In this document: in pieces, positions 8,864-18,465 of the stretch | How positions within the stretch are numbered: the first letter of the stretch is position 1 | Layout of the letters: every line of letters begins with the position of its first letter | From: Nitrospira sp. | GTDB lineage: Bacteria; Nitrospirota; Nitrospiria; Nitrospirales; Nitrospiraceae | DNA length: 64,000 bases | Reading direction: 5' to 3' | Assembly: GCA_029194675.1 (NCBI GenBank) | Contig: JARFXP010000004.1 | Span: 217,938 to 281,937, forward strand | Notes under the pieces: generated by a model | Told to the model about the DNA's origin: nothing | Database searches by the model: none | The model's input: only the letters and a program-made list of their open reading frames with translations | Program-made: the position numbers and the translations under genes

Positions 8864-10159
8864 ATGCTCGGCCGAGTCCTTACAGCGGCGATTGTAGGAC
8901 CGGGGTTAGTACTCTGCTTGATTCTCCCGACCGATCCCGCTCTCGCCGAGGACATCGTCGTGGCAAACTACGAGGGGGTCATCAACCCTGTTGCAGCTGA
9001 ATATCTTCACGATGCCCTCGCGTATGCCCAGACATCGAGCGCACAGGCTCTCATCTTAAAACTCGATACGCCCGGAGGATTGGACACCTCTATGCGCCTG
9101 ATGATCAAAGACATTACCGGTTCGCCCATCCCGGTGATCGTGTTCGTCGCCCCTTCGGGAGGCCGAGCCGCCTCTGCGGGAGTCTTCATTACGATGGCGG
9201 CCCATGTTGCCGCCATGGCACCGGGTACCAATATCGGCGCAGCGCATCCAGTCGCTATGGGCGGTGAGATGGACAACACGATGAAGGAGAAGGTGGAAAA
9301 CGATGCGGTTGCGTACATCAAGAGCATCGCGGAACGGCATGGACGGAATGTATCATGGGCCGAGGATGCGGTTCGAAAGAGCGTTTCCGCGACAGAGCAA
9401 GAAGCCTTGAAGCTCAAAGTCATCGATATGATCGCTGAAGACATCCCCACATTGGTGAAACGCCTGCATGGGAGAAAAATTGTCCTTCCAAATGGATCAA
9501 TCACGTTCTCAAACGAGACCGCAACTCTCCATGAATTCCCGATGGGAACTCGGCTGGAATTGCTCAAAATCTTAAGCGACCCCAATATCGCCTACCTGCT
9601 GATGTCCATCGGAACCATCGGAATTATGGCCGAACTCTACAGCCCAGGCGCCATCCTGCCCGGGATCATCGGCGCCATCAGCCTGATCTTGGCTTTCTAT
9701 TCGCTTCAGTCGCTCCCTGTGAACTATGCAGGCGCATTTCTTGTGATACTCGGTGCGGTTTTTCTCCTGCTCGAAATTTCGGTCACCAGCTACGGATTGC
9801 TTGCACTCGGTGGATTGGCTGCGATGATGTTGGGCGGTCTGTTCCTCATCAAGAGTGACGCGCCTTTTCTGCAAGTCTCCCTATCCTTTTTATTGCCGAC
9901 TGTCATGACGATCGGCGGCCTGATCGGGATCATTGCGTGGATGGCCGTGAAGAGCACTCGTGGTAGACCAGTCACTGGGGCTGAAGGGATGATAGGTTCG
10001 ATCGGAATCGCCAGGACGGATCTCAACCCACGCGGTCAGATTACGGTCCAGGGGGAGATCTGGGAGGCGGTCAGCCAAACTCCGATTCGCCAAGGGGAGG
10101 CTGCGGAGGTGATGTCGGTCGAGGGACTGACCGTGAAGGTGGCCCCTGCTCACAGATGA
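8864..10159 (+). CDS. NfeD-family membrane serine protease (ClpP-class)
   Basis: Long-form NfeD, partner of SPFH/stomatin proteins. The chosen start at 8864 (MLGRVLTAA) has GGGAGA upstream and opens directly with a signal peptide ending near ALAED. The ClpP-like domain follows (LDTPGGLDTS, catalytic Ser in GGRAASAGVF near residue 103, IGAAHPV). Then come several membrane helices (about residues 240-375) and a soluble OB-fold NfeD domain (GMIGSIGIARTDLNPRGQITV). The SPFH gene starts 24 bases downstream, the classical stomatin operon arrangement. The likely role is membrane protein quality control. Confidence 0.92.
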   Translation: MLGRVLTAAIVGPGLVLCLILPTDPALAEDIVVANYEGVINPVAAEYLHDALAYAQTSSAQALILKLDTPGGLDTSMRLMIKDITGSPIPVIVFVAPSGGRAASAGVFITMAAHVAAMAPGTNIGAAHPVAMGGEMDNTMKEKVENDAVAYIKSIAERHGRNVSWAEDAVRKSVSATEQEALKLKVIDMIAEDIPTLVKRLHGRKIVLPNGSITFSNETATLHEFPMGTRLELLKILSDPNIAYLLMSIGTIGIMAELYSPGAILPGIIGAISLILAFYSLQSLPVNYAGAFLVILGAVFLLLEISVTSYGLLALGGLAAMMLGGLFLIKSDAPFLQVSLSFLLPTVMTIGGLIGIIAWMAVKSTRGRPVTGAEGMIGSIGIARTDLNPRGQITVQGEIWEAVSQTPIRQGEAAEVMSVEGLTVKVAPAHR

Positions 10160-10183
10160 ACCGACCGAAGACAAGGAGCCGTT

Positions 10184-10930
10184 ATGTCATTGCTCATGCC
10201 GTTAGTCTTACTGGTCCTCGTGCTCTATGCCAGTTTTAAGCGCGTCATGGAATACGAACGGCTCGTGGTGTTTGTGCTGGGCAAGTTTCAGACGGTGAAA
10301 GGACCCGGCATTCGGTTGGTCGTCCCGGTCCTTCAACAGATGGTGCGTGTCAATCTCCAAACTGTGACGATGGAAGTCCCATCCCAGGATGTCATCACGC
10401 GGGACAATATTTCCGTGAAAGTGAATGCCGTCATCTTCCTCAGGGTGGTTGACCCTCAACGAGCCGTGCTGGCAGTCCAAGATTATCTGTATTCCACGTC
10501 GCAAGTCGCCCAAACCACCCTGCGCAGCGTGCTTGGCCAGAGTCAGCTCGATGACCTGTTATCGAAGCGCGATGACATCAATGCCGAGCTGCAGCGGATT
10601 ATCGATCAACAGACCGAGCCATGGGGAGTTAAAGTTGCTGCCGTGGAAGTGAAGAACGTGGATATCCCTCAAGACATGCAACGCGCGATCGCCCGACAAG
10701 CTGAGGCCGAGCGGGAACGGCGTGCAAAAATCATTCATGCTGAGGGTGAATTTCAAGCAGCGCAGAAACTCGCTGAAGCCGCCGATGTCATCAGCCGAAA
10801 TCCAGCCGCCCTTCAACTGCGCTATCTCCAAACACTCGTCGAGATCGCGGCTGAGAAGAACTCGACGACCATCTTTCCGATTCCAATCGATACCATTGCA
10901 CCCTTCATCAAGGGACTACTACCGAAGTAG
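10184..10930 (+). CDS. SPFH/stomatin-like membrane protein (slipin)
   Basis: Slipin of 248 residues with a short N-terminal membrane hairpin ([14 protein letters not shown]) followed by the SPFH/Band 7 domain ([45 protein letters not shown]). The coiled-coil tail is typical ([30 protein letters not shown]). Such proteins oligomerise on membranes and work with NfeD proteases. The upstream NfeD gene supports this. An AAGGAG site precedes the ATG. Confidence 0.94.
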   Translation: MSLLMPLVLLVLVLYASFKRVMEYERLVVFVLGKFQTVKGPGIRLVVPVLQQMVRVNLQTVTMEVPSQDVITRDNISVKVNAVIFLRVVDPQRAVLAVQDYLYSTSQVAQTTLRSVLGQSQLDDLLSKRDDINAELQRIIDQQTEPWGVKVAAVEVKNVDIPQDMQRAIARQAEAERERRAKIIHAEGEFQAAQKLAEAADVISRNPAALQLRYLQTLVEIAAEKNSTTIFPIPIDTIAPFIKGLLPK

Positions 10931-11195
10931 TGTGGCATTTCAGCCCGATGGATGATGCCGTTTCTACATAGATGCCGCATAAGTGAGACAGTTCATCCTC
11001 CGTTTTCTCATTAGCTCGGTCTAATCTTTATACTTTTTCCAGCTGATCACACCAGCCTTTTCTCATCTTCAATCCAGCATCCCTTTTGCTTCGTATCAGC
11101 AATACAGGTCACGACTCGGTGAATCTTTTCCGCTGAATACGACTCTAACAGGTTAAGGGGTACACCAACCTTATAATCAGAGCAAAGGTGACACG

Positions 11196-12452
11196 ATGAA
11201 AGAAGAAGAATTGCGCGTCTCTGACGAGATGGAGATACAGAAAACATTCGTCCTGGATGTCGATGCCGATGACGCCAAGGCGAGCGGCATGCTGGGAATG
11301 ATCAGCCGTGAGGCAGAGGAGTCCGGCTCGGATGAGAAGACCCAGCCAGCCATGCGTACAAGCCGCGGTGCCAGCCCATTTCTTTTGGAGGCTTTGTACT
11401 TCCGGTCGTTCGGTGAACGGGGTCTATTGACTCGAGAAGAAGAGACAGCGATTGCCAAGCGGGTGGATCATGGGACCAGGCGCATTCGGACTGCTCTGCG
11501 TCAAGCTGTACAAGCTTTGCTCAAATCCGACCGGGCATCAGCTCTTGCAGGCAGTGTGACCGTGCTCCAAACGGTCAGACGATTGAGCGGGCTGTCCGCT
11601 ACTGCATTGGACAGTGCTGAGAAGGCCTTACGCACCGCTCTTAATCCGTCGGACTCGGACCTCAAACCGTCGGTAGCCACAGCAAAGACACTGAAAACGG
11701 TGCTTGAAGAGATCCACGTCGCGAGAGTGATCTTGGAGCAAGGCAAAGATGAGCTCGTGCGGTGTAATCTTCGTTTGGTGGTGGACGTTGCCAAACATTA
11801 CACTGGGCGAGGATTGAGCTTGCTGGATCTCGCACAAGAAGGCAACATCGGCCTGATGAAAGCCGCCGAACGATATCAGTATCGAAAGGGATTTAAATTC
11901 AGCACTTACGCAACGTGGTGGATCAGGCAGGGCATCACGCGGGCGCTTGCGGATCAATCACGAACGATACGCATCCCGGTACACCAAACCGAGGCCTCGC
12001 ATCGAATTCTCCGTGTGATGCGGAGGCTTGGGCAACAGTTTGGGCGGCCCGCTCGCTTGGAAGAGATTGCTCATGTGCTGCGCATGAGACCGGAGCGGCT
12101 CCGCGAGACTGTACTGGCCTTTCAGGAACCGGTGGCCTTGGAAACTCCGATCGGTGATGGAGATACGCAGTTCGGGGACATGATTCCAGACCAGCAAGCA
12201 GTTCCACCCGACGCTCACGTCCATCGAAGCGAACTGACCGCACAACTGGACCGTATCTTAAGCACCCTCACGCCTCGCGAGCAAACCGTCATCAGACTTC
12301 GCTTCGGGATCGGCTACGACGAAGCCAGCACCTTGGAGCAAGTCGGCCAAAGCTTGTCCGTCACGCGCGAGCGTATCCGTCAGATCGAGGCAAAGGCGCT
12401 CAAGAAGCTGAAGACTCCTGGGATCAAGGAGCTCTTCGCAGCCATCAAGTAA
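11196..12452 (+). CDS. RNA polymerase sigma-70 family factor (RpoD/RpoS-like)
   Basis: Group 1/2-type sigma factor of 418 residues. It has region 1.2 (LEALYFRSFGERGLLTREEE), region 2.2-2.4 (NLRLVVDVAKHYTGRGLSLLDLAQEGNIG; FSTYATWWIRQGI; IRIPVH), region 3 and a region 4 helix-turn-helix (LEQVGQSLSVTRERIRQIEAKAL). It is shorter than a housekeeping RpoD and lacks an obvious region 1.1, so an RpoS-like alternative role is likely (inference). About 110 residues between regions 1.2 and 2 form an Ala/Leu-rich helical insert. AAAGGTG precedes the ATG. A hairpin at 12466-12500 follows the stop. Confidence 0.92.
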   Translation: MKEEELRVSDEMEIQKTFVLDVDADDAKASGMLGMISREAEESGSDEKTQPAMRTSRGASPFLLEALYFRSFGERGLLTREEETAIAKRVDHGTRRIRTALRQAVQALLKSDRASALAGSVTVLQTVRRLSGLSATALDSAEKALRTALNPSDSDLKPSVATAKTLKTVLEEIHVARVILEQGKDELVRCNLRLVVDVAKHYTGRGLSLLDLAQEGNIGLMKAAERYQYRKGFKFSTYATWWIRQGITRALADQSRTIRIPVHQTEASHRILRVMRRLGQQFGRPARLEEIAHVLRMRPERLRETVLAFQEPVALETPIGDGDTQFGDMIPDQQAVPPDAHVHRSELTAQLDRILSTLTPREQTVIRLRFGIGYDEASTLEQVGQSLSVTRERIRQIEAKALKKLKTPGIKELFAAIK

Positions 12453-12465
12453 CTTTTTGTTTCAC

Positions 12466-12500
12466 GGGTTGCGAGGGTAGCCCTGGTACCTTCGCAATCC
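12466..12500 (+). terminator. Probable intrinsic hairpin after the sigma factor gene
   Basis: Arms 12466-12479 and 12487-12500 pair over 14 positions, with two G-T pairs, around a 7-base loop. It starts 14 bases after the sigma-factor stop. The downstream T tract is weak (AACTTTCC), so its termination efficiency is uncertain. Confidence 0.55.
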
Positions 12501-12643
12501 AACTTTCCTCTGCATGGTGAGTTGTGCAACAATATTCTTGCCATGCGGATCCTTCCCTCCAGCACCGTAAACATGGGAACTGACCAGTGCCGGGTGTTCT
12601 ACAATTCTCACGGATGGGTCTGTCCTTTTGAGCCTGTCATCCC

Positions 12644-13354
12644 ATGATCGACGCGAATACCGTGACGTCTCCGTGTTCGCATCCTCTCCACATTCATGCC
12701 GGTGCGGTTCGCGTGTTCCAAGAACCGGTTCCTTATCTCCTTGCGTGGGAAATGCAGTGTCGCTTGCATGAGAAGCGTCTCCTCGATCTCCAACCGGATA
12801 CTGTTCTGATTCTTGAACACCCACCCGTCTACACGCTCGGACGCAGGACAAGGCTGTCGCATTGGGGAGGCCGTGAATCCGCCTTATGCGCGGATGGAGC
12901 GGAAATGCACCACGTCAATCGTGGAGGATCTGTGACTTTTCACGGCCCCGGACAGATTGTCCTCTACCCCATTCTCAAGCTCAATCGGTATGCTTCGGGG
13001 CCTAGACAATTGGTCTGGTTACTGGAAGAAGTGATCATTCGATTGCTCAACGGTTGGAACATTTCCGGATCTCGTATCATCGGCAAGCCAGGTGTGTGGG
13101 TCATGGCACCTGAACCGCAGAAAATCGCTTTCCTCGGCATACGAATCGAGCACGGGATCACCTTGCATGGGGTTGCCCTCAACGTGGATCTGGACTTGTC
13201 GCCTTTCCGCCGGATTCATCCATGCGGCTTGCCCGATTGCAAAGTGACATCCATGGCGGCTGTGCATCAAACGTCCGTCTCAGTCGACGCTGTCAAGCAG
13301 GAGCTCGTTCGGACCTTCGCGACGGTGTTTGCCCTCAACTGGTCCACTACATGA
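12644..13354 (+). CDS. lipB: Octanoyltransferase (lipoate biosynthesis)
   Basis: Transfers octanoyl groups from acyl carrier protein to lipoyl domains, the first step of lipoate synthesis. Its 236 residues contain EHPPVYTLGRR, the signature RGGSVTFHGPGQ (about residues 92-103), the catalytic Lys region KIAFLGIRI and the acyl-accepting cysteine in HPCGLPDCKV (Cys near 193). The ribosome-binding site is weak, so the ATG at 12644 is not certain, but the conserved domain begins soon after. The gdh gene starts 37 bases downstream. Confidence 0.93.
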   Translation: MIDANTVTSPCSHPLHIHAGAVRVFQEPVPYLLAWEMQCRLHEKRLLDLQPDTVLILEHPPVYTLGRRTRLSHWGGRESALCADGAEMHHVNRGGSVTFHGPGQIVLYPILKLNRYASGPRQLVWLLEEVIIRLLNGWNISGSRIIGKPGVWVMAPEPQKIAFLGIRIEHGITLHGVALNVDLDLSPFRRIHPCGLPDCKVTSMAAVHQTSVSVDAVKQELVRTFATVFALNWSTT

Positions 13355-13390
13355 CCAGCCGACGTACGAGGGGTTGCGTAGAGGAGTCCT

Positions 13391-14641
13391 ATGCAGGAAC
13401 TTGATACAGCGACTTTTCGCCTGGCCGTCGCGCAGTTCGATCAGGCAGCGGAAGCGATGGGACTTGACCCAAATCTCCGTGAACGGCTTAAACTTCCACA
13501 ACGGTCTCTCGTCGTCAGCCTTCCGGTTCGGATGGACGACGGGCACGTGGAGGTTTTTACCGGCTACCGCGTTCAACATGATTCGTCGCGGGGCCCGTCC
13601 AAGGGAGGCGTGCGGTACCATCCCGACGTGAATCTCGGCGAGGTGGCTGCCCTTGCGATGTGGATGACATGGAAATGTGCATTGGCCGGCTTGCCGTACG
13701 GAGGAGCGAAAGGAGGAGTCGCAGTAGCGCCGAAGCAACTTTCACCCTCCGAGTTACAGCGACTGACACGACGATACGCCGCAGAAATTTTCCCGTTGAT
13801 CGGTCCGGACAAGGATGTCCCGGCCCCAGACGTCGGGACCGATGCCCAGACCATGGCATGGATCATGGATACGTACAGCCAGCAAGTCGGCTACGCCGTT
13901 CCTGGAGTGGTGACCGGCAAACCGCTCTCCATCGGGGGGAGCTTGGGTCGTGAAGAAGCGACGGGACGTGGAGTCGTCTATGTGACGCAAGAGGTGCTTC
14001 GTCACCTCAAGTTGTCGATTGAAAATGCCACTGTGGCGATCCAAGGATTCGGAAATGTCGGCTCACACACCGCTCGCATCATGCAGCAACAAGGTGCACG
14101 CGTCATTGCCGTCAGCGATGTCCATGGTGGAATCTACAACCCGAAGGGGTTGGATATCGCGGCGTTGCTTCGTCGCGATCCTAGACAACCGCTGTGGGAA
14201 ACCAAGCAGGGTGATGCAATCACCAATGAGGAATTGTTGGAACTCGATTGCACCGTGCTCGTGCCCGCTGCCCTGTCTGAACAGATCACGGCTAAGAATG
14301 CGAATTCCCTGAGGTGCCGAATCCTGTCCGAAGGTGCGAACGGCCCGACGACCCTGGAAGCCGATCGCCTTCTCGCAGAGAAGGGAATCTTTGTGATCCC
14401 GGATATCCTCGCGAATTCCGGCGGTGTCATCGTCTCGTACTTCGAATGGGTGCAGGACTTTCAGCGATTTTTCTGGAGCGCGACAGACATCCAGAATCGA
14501 CTGCAAGGCATCATCACGTCCGCCTTTCAGCGGACACTTCATTTTTCGACCGAACGGCGAGTGTCGATGCGCATGGCGGCACTCATGAGTGGGATTGATC
14601 AAGTTGCTCAAGCACATCGTCAGCGTGGACTGTATCCTTGA
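13391..14641 (+). CDS. gdhA: Glutamate dehydrogenase (Glu/Leu/Phe/Val dehydrogenase family)
   Basis: Oxidative deamination of glutamate, or ammonium assimilation in reverse. The 416-residue hexameric-type enzyme has GPSKGGVRYHPDV, the catalytic lysine region KCALAGLPYGGAKGG near residue 94, PAPDVGTDAQTMAW and the nucleotide-binding loop QGFGNVGSHTA. GANGPTT and NSGGVIVSYFEW are standard for family members using Glu. GAGGAG lies six bases before the ATG. It probably shares a transcript with lipB. Confidence 0.94.
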   Translation: MQELDTATFRLAVAQFDQAAEAMGLDPNLRERLKLPQRSLVVSLPVRMDDGHVEVFTGYRVQHDSSRGPSKGGVRYHPDVNLGEVAALAMWMTWKCALAGLPYGGAKGGVAVAPKQLSPSELQRLTRRYAAEIFPLIGPDKDVPAPDVGTDAQTMAWIMDTYSQQVGYAVPGVVTGKPLSIGGSLGREEATGRGVVYVTQEVLRHLKLSIENATVAIQGFGNVGSHTARIMQQQGARVIAVSDVHGGIYNPKGLDIAALLRRDPRQPLWETKQGDAITNEELLELDCTVLVPAALSEQITAKNANSLRCRILSEGANGPTTLEADRLLAEKGIFVIPDILANSGGVIVSYFEWVQDFQRFFWSATDIQNRLQGIITSAFQRTLHFSTERRVSMRMAALMSGIDQVAQAHRQRGLYP

Positions 14642-14746
14642 TCCTGCGATTCTTCCACACTGTTCCATCGGGATCTCCTGGCTGTCTGCTACCGTATCCA
14701 CTAGAATGCTGGCTCGTCACATGACGGAGAGGGAAAGGAGCTCCTC

Positions 14747-15040
14747 ATGGATCGAAGCATGATTGCAACAGCGTGGGAACGACATTGCGCCGATGGTTGG
14801 CCTCAGTTTTCGAGCCCACATCAAGGGCAATTAATGACCATCGACACGGTCATTAGCGGCTGTGTGGTCTACTACCTCCATGGTTCCGAGGGTCTCGACG
14901 ACCAACGGGTTGCCATCGTGAAAGACTGTTTGGGAGACCTCGATGAACTGACGGAAGCATTGGACGGCGAACCCCAAGCTTACTTTTGCCGGCTCCGAGA
15001 ACTCGGGGCGATGTTGCTGTCCAGAGAGCTTCAGCCATGA
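14747..15040 (+). CDS. Hypothetical protein, 97 residues
   Basis: Not recognised. A good site (AAAGGAG, six bases before ATG) and coding-like composition support the gene. The product is small, acidic and soluble (GLDDQRVAIVKDCLGDLDELTEAL), with three cysteines that do not form a metal motif. It follows gdh by about 105 bases on the same strand. Confidence 0.65.
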   Translation: MDRSMIATAWERHCADGWPQFSSPHQGQLMTIDTVISGCVVYYLHGSEGLDDQRVAIVKDCLGDLDELTEALDGEPQAYFCRLRELGAMLLSRELQP

Positions 15041-15202
15041 TGCAAGGATACCTGCCCATCGGACCCGGCGAACGCTCGCGCTTCACGTTCCTTGCAGGTC
15101 CGGCCGCTCTTGGCATACAATGCGTTGCATGCCTATCTGGATTCTGCCAATTCTCTCATCCTGACAAAGTCCCCAACCCTTACGAAAGAACCGTTACATA
15201 CC

Positions 15203-15736
15203 ATGAGGACGAAAGAAAATGTGGTGCGGATGCCGATCATCCTACTGGCGAGCGTCCTCGCAACGCTCGGCTCAGCCCATGCCGAGCCGTACGAATTGAG
15301 CAAGAACGATGTCATGGAGCCAAAAGCCATTTCGAGCGCTGAGATTTCGCTGTTCGGCGTCAAACTCGGCGATTCGGAATCCAAAGCCGTCGAAACCTTG
15401 GTGAATGAAAAGATTTCAGGAGTGAAGGCTGAGCAGGAAGCGACGTTCATCTTTCTGCTCGATCAACGAAAACCGACCGGTCCAATGGCCGGAGTCCGTA
15501 TTCAGGACGGTAAGGTCGACCTCCTTTTCATCAATAATCGGTTCGCGTACAAGACCAGAGGCATCTTTCGAAACGTGCTCAACAGCGAAAGTACCGAGGA
15601 CATCCGAAAGTTGTTAGGCCAGGAGGAGTACGGTGACGAAAACGTCATGGGTGCAGTGCTGGCTTACGACAAGCAAGGCTTCCAGGTGAATTACCTCGGC
15701 AAAGACGTCAACATCGAATTTTCCCAGCCGCGTTAA
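15203..15736 (+). CDS. Hypothetical exported protein
   Basis: Unrecognised protein of about 177 residues. A signal peptide (MPIILLASVLATLGSAHA) lies just after the chosen ATG at 15203; an ATG at 15230 starts exactly at the signal peptide and is equally plausible. The mature part reads FGVKLGDSESKAVETLVNEK and later RNVLNSESTEDIRKLLGQEE, reminiscent of small periplasmic proteins that monitor envelope state, but no family can be named. Neither start has a strong ribosome-binding site. Confidence 0.65.
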   Translation: MRTKENVVRMPIILLASVLATLGSAHAEPYELSKNDVMEPKAISSAEISLFGVKLGDSESKAVETLVNEKISGVKAEQEATFIFLLDQRKPTGPMAGVRIQDGKVDLLFINNRFAYKTRGIFRNVLNSESTEDIRKLLGQEEYGDENVMGAVLAYDKQGFQVNYLGKDVNIEFSQPR

Positions 15737-15776
15737 TTCCCCTACTGCTCCACCAATCCATCGGCCAACTCGATAG

Positions 15777-17519
15777 TTATATCGCCACTCGTAATACCTC
15801 TTCGACCGTTGTCTCTCCCATGAACGCCTTAGCCAGTCCGTCTTGAAACATCGTCTTCATCCCTTTCATGATCGCAGTCGAGCGAATGAACGATGCCGGC
15901 CTTCGCTGCATGATCAGATCTCGAATATCTTCATCGACTTCAAACAGCTCGAACAGCCCCACACGACCGGTGAAACCGCTTCCCTGACATTGTGCGCATC
16001 CTTTTCCTTGATACAACCGAACGCCACTAAGGCCGTCATAGGTTGTTCGAAGGATGCCTTGCCGTTGTAAGATGGCAACGGTCTCGGAATAGTCGCTCCG
16101 GGATTGAATGGATTCGAGGACCCGCGCGCTGGGGGGCACACTCTCGCGGCAATTCTTGCAAATTCTTCGAACCAGCCGTTGCGCAACCACAAGCGATAAG
16201 GACGAGGACAGCAAATAGGGCTCCACACCGATGTCGAGCAGTCGAGGAATGCTTCCGGTCGCGTCGTTCGTATGAAGTGTGGACAAGAGGAGCCGCCCAA
16301 CGAGGGCAGCTTGGACGGCGATCTCCGCGGTTTCGCAGTCCCGAATTTCTCCAACCATGATCACGTCTGGATCTTGACGGAGCAGCGCCCTCAAGCCTGT
16401 TGAAAATAGAACGCCCGTTTGATGATTTACCTGAGTCTGGTTGACTCGGGGGATCGAATACTCAACCGGTTCTTCAATCGTTGAAATATTGACGATGTTC
16501 TGTCGCTCTGTCCCAATCCGCATCAGCATGGCATAGAGCGTGGTCGACTTGCCCGATCCGGTAGGACCAGTGATGAGCACCATGCCGAACGGTCTGAGAA
16601 TATTGCGGAGCACGATTTCATAGTCCGAGGGGATCAAACCAAGGTCCTCCAGATCGATGATGACGTTGTCCTTTGAAAGGATCCGAAGCACGAGTTTTTC
16701 ACCCCATTGCGTAGGAACCGAGGCCACGCGAAGATCTATTTTGAATCCGTCGAGATTAGCCTCGAACCGCCCGTCTTGTGGAATGCGACGCTCATCGATC
16801 CGCATCCCGGACAAAATCTTAATGCGCGAGACCAGAGGGAGATGGAGCATCGACGCCAGACTGAAGACCTCACGCATCACTCCATCCACTCGGTAGCGGA
16901 TTACGGTTTCAAGCTCAAACGGTTCGATATGGATGTCGGACGCCCGCGTGACAGCGGCATAGAGCAAGATGCGCTGAGCAGCCTCCACGATGGCAGGTTC
17001 GTTGGCCTCCTGCTGCCTGGCCGGAATCAGGTCGGTAGTCCTTTCCGTCGTCGCTCGATCGAGAATTTCGCGCAGTTCTTTCCTATATAAGAGCTGGGCG
17101 CGCTTGATCGCAGCCTCTGTGGCCAAGAAGGGACGTACGCGCAGTCCTGTCAGCCGTTCCACCTCATTCACGACTTTCAGCTCGCGAGGATCCATCATCG
17201 CAACGTGCAACTGTGTTCCCTCCCGCTCGAACGGGATAAGGACTTGTTTGCGCGCGAAGGTCTCTTGCAACAAGTGGATCGCATCGCTCTTGACCTGGCC
17301 GATCTTCAAATCAACAAAGCTGACATTCCAACTACGGGCAAGTTGGTCCAACAGAAAGCCTTGCGGGATGCGGCCTTGCTCGACCAAGGTGTGCATGAGC
17401 GGCACTCTCAGTCGCTTGGCCAATTTGCCCGCCCTGTCGAAGTCCGTCTGATCAATGACTCCGAGATTTTCAACGAACAGTGATCGAAGCTCTTCTTCGG
17501 TGACTTGTATTTCCGCCAT
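15777..17519 (-). CDS. GspE/PilB-type secretion or pilus assembly ATPase
   Basis: Hexameric ATPase of type II secretion or type IV pilus machines, 580 residues. An N-terminal GspE_N (MshEN) domain with a c-di-GMP-binding-like fold occupies about residues 60-150. Then come Walker A GPTGSGKST (near 316-324), the Asp box (NISTIEEPVEY), Walker B (DPDVIMVGEIRD), the His box (LLLSTLHTND) and the zinc tetracysteine CKNC...CAQC. No other pilus gene is nearby. It overlaps the upstream response regulator as TAATG, so the regulator and ATPase are coupled. The C-terminus GETTVEEVLRV is complete. Confidence 0.92.
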   Translation of the reverse strand: MAEIQVTEEELRSLFVENLGVIDQTDFDRAGKLAKRLRVPLMHTLVEQGRIPQGFLLDQLARSWNVSFVDLKIGQVKSDAIHLLQETFARKQVLIPFEREGTQLHVAMMDPRELKVVNEVERLTGLRVRPFLATEAAIKRAQLLYRKELREILDRATTERTTDLIPARQQEANEPAIVEAAQRILLYAAVTRASDIHIEPFELETVIRYRVDGVMREVFSLASMLHLPLVSRIKILSGMRIDERRIPQDGRFEANLDGFKIDLRVASVPTQWGEKLVLRILSKDNVIIDLEDLGLIPSDYEIVLRNILRPFGMVLITGPTGSGKSTTLYAMLMRIGTERQNIVNISTIEEPVEYSIPRVNQTQVNHQTGVLFSTGLRALLRQDPDVIMVGEIRDCETAEIAVQAALVGRLLLSTLHTNDATGSIPRLLDIGVEPYLLSSSLSLVVAQRLVRRICKNCRESVPPSARVLESIQSRSDYSETVAILQRQGILRTTYDGLSGVRLYQGKGCAQCQGSGFTGRVGLFELFEVDEDIRDLIMQRRPASFIRSTAIMKGMKTMFQDGLAKAFMGETTVEEVLRVAI

Positions 17520-17908
17520 TAATTTCGTCCTTGAGTGAGGGCCGTTTCGACCTGTTTGCCCAACTCGCCGAGAGAAAACGAAGACTTATTGAAATAGGCG
17601 ACCGCTCCAAGACTCAGCGCCTCTTCCTTATCCCGCTCCTGTGCAAGGCTGCTCAACACAATGACGGGGATGGATGATGTCACAACATCCTGCTTGAGGA
17701 TCTGGAGCACATCGAACCCCTGGACCTTCGGCATGATTAAATCGAGGACGATGATATCGGGCTGTTCCGAGCGGATGAGGCGAAGCGCCTCCTCTCCGTC
17801 GGAAGCTGTCGATACAACATAACCATGACGACGCAGAGTCGTTTCAGTCGCCTTTCTAAGCATTCGGTCATCGTCCGCCACGACAATCTTCGCCACTGGC
17901 ACATCCAT
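17519..17908 (-). CDS. Single-domain response regulator (CheY-like)
   Basis: Receiver domain of 129 residues without an output domain. The acidic pocket (VADDDR), the phospho-acceptor Asp in IIVLDLIMPK, the switch Ser in VIVLSSL and the Lys (YFNKSSF) are all present, so it should be phosphorylated. It lies between an Hpt protein (38-base gap) and a PilB-type ATPase (1-base overlap). This suggests a phosphorelay controlling the ATPase machine (inference). Confidence 0.92.
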   Translation of the reverse strand: MDVPVAKIVVADDDRMLRKATETTLRRHGYVVSTASDGEEALRLIRSEQPDIIVLDLIMPKVQGFDVLQILKQDVVTSSIPVIVLSSLAQERDKEEALSLGAVAYFNKSSFSLGELGKQVETALTQGRN

Positions 17909-17946
17909 TTCTTGGCCTGTCTGTCTGCAGAGAGAAGCTCAGCAAG

Positions 17947-18375
17947 TTAGGAGATAATCTGCCAATCTATCTTCTTGAGATGTTCGATCACGTGCGACAA
18001 CTCATGTACCACTCGCGGCAAGAGAGCGGCGGCCTCTGAAACCTGTTCGCTTCGCCCGAATTGCTCCATCTCCTGCGCCAGCGATTTGGCCTGATGCGCC
18101 CCAAAGCAGGAGACCATCCCCTTGATGCTATGCGCAACTTGCCTAATCAGATTCGAATTACCTTCCCATACAGCCAGCTCTAACTCCTTCATCCGCTGCG
18201 GGCAGTCCTCGACAAACGTCTCCGTGATTTCGGCGAGCAGCGATCGATCCCCGTCAGCCCAGCATAGGGCCAATGAACAATCAACGGGTGTGGTTGGGGC
18301 AACGTTTTGGATATTTCTCGAACCCATCGATTGGAGCTGCTCTATCGCACGATCCGCACCAATTCGGACCTGCAT
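17947..18375 (-). CDS. Hpt-domain phosphotransfer protein
   Basis: 142 residues with a helical Hpt domain. The phosphorylatable histidine is in RQVAHSIKGMVSCFG (His82), the canonical HxxKG pattern. N-terminal residues 1-35 are not part of the domain, and an ATG at residue 17 is an alternative start. No histidine kinase is encoded nearby, so the phosphate donor is elsewhere. It sits directly upstream of a CheY-like regulator on the same strand. Confidence 0.88.
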   Translation of the reverse strand: MQVRIGADRAIEQLQSMGSRNIQNVAPTTPVDCSLALCWADGDRSLLAEITETFVEDCPQRMKELELAVWEGNSNLIRQVAHSIKGMVSCFGAHQAKSLAQEMEQFGRSEQVSEAAALLPRVVHELSHVIEHLKKIDWQIIS

Positions 18376-18465
18376 CCGATTCCCGTTGTATATCGGTAGC
18401 GTTAATCGACGACTTGAGCCGACCCTGGCGACTCACGAGTAGATGCTTAAAATGAGACGCAGCGG

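Noticed and set aside
11172..11177. Perfect TATAAT before the sigma-factor gene
   Set aside because: No -35 match at the right distance, and the implied start site would fall inside the ribosome-binding site at 11184-11189.
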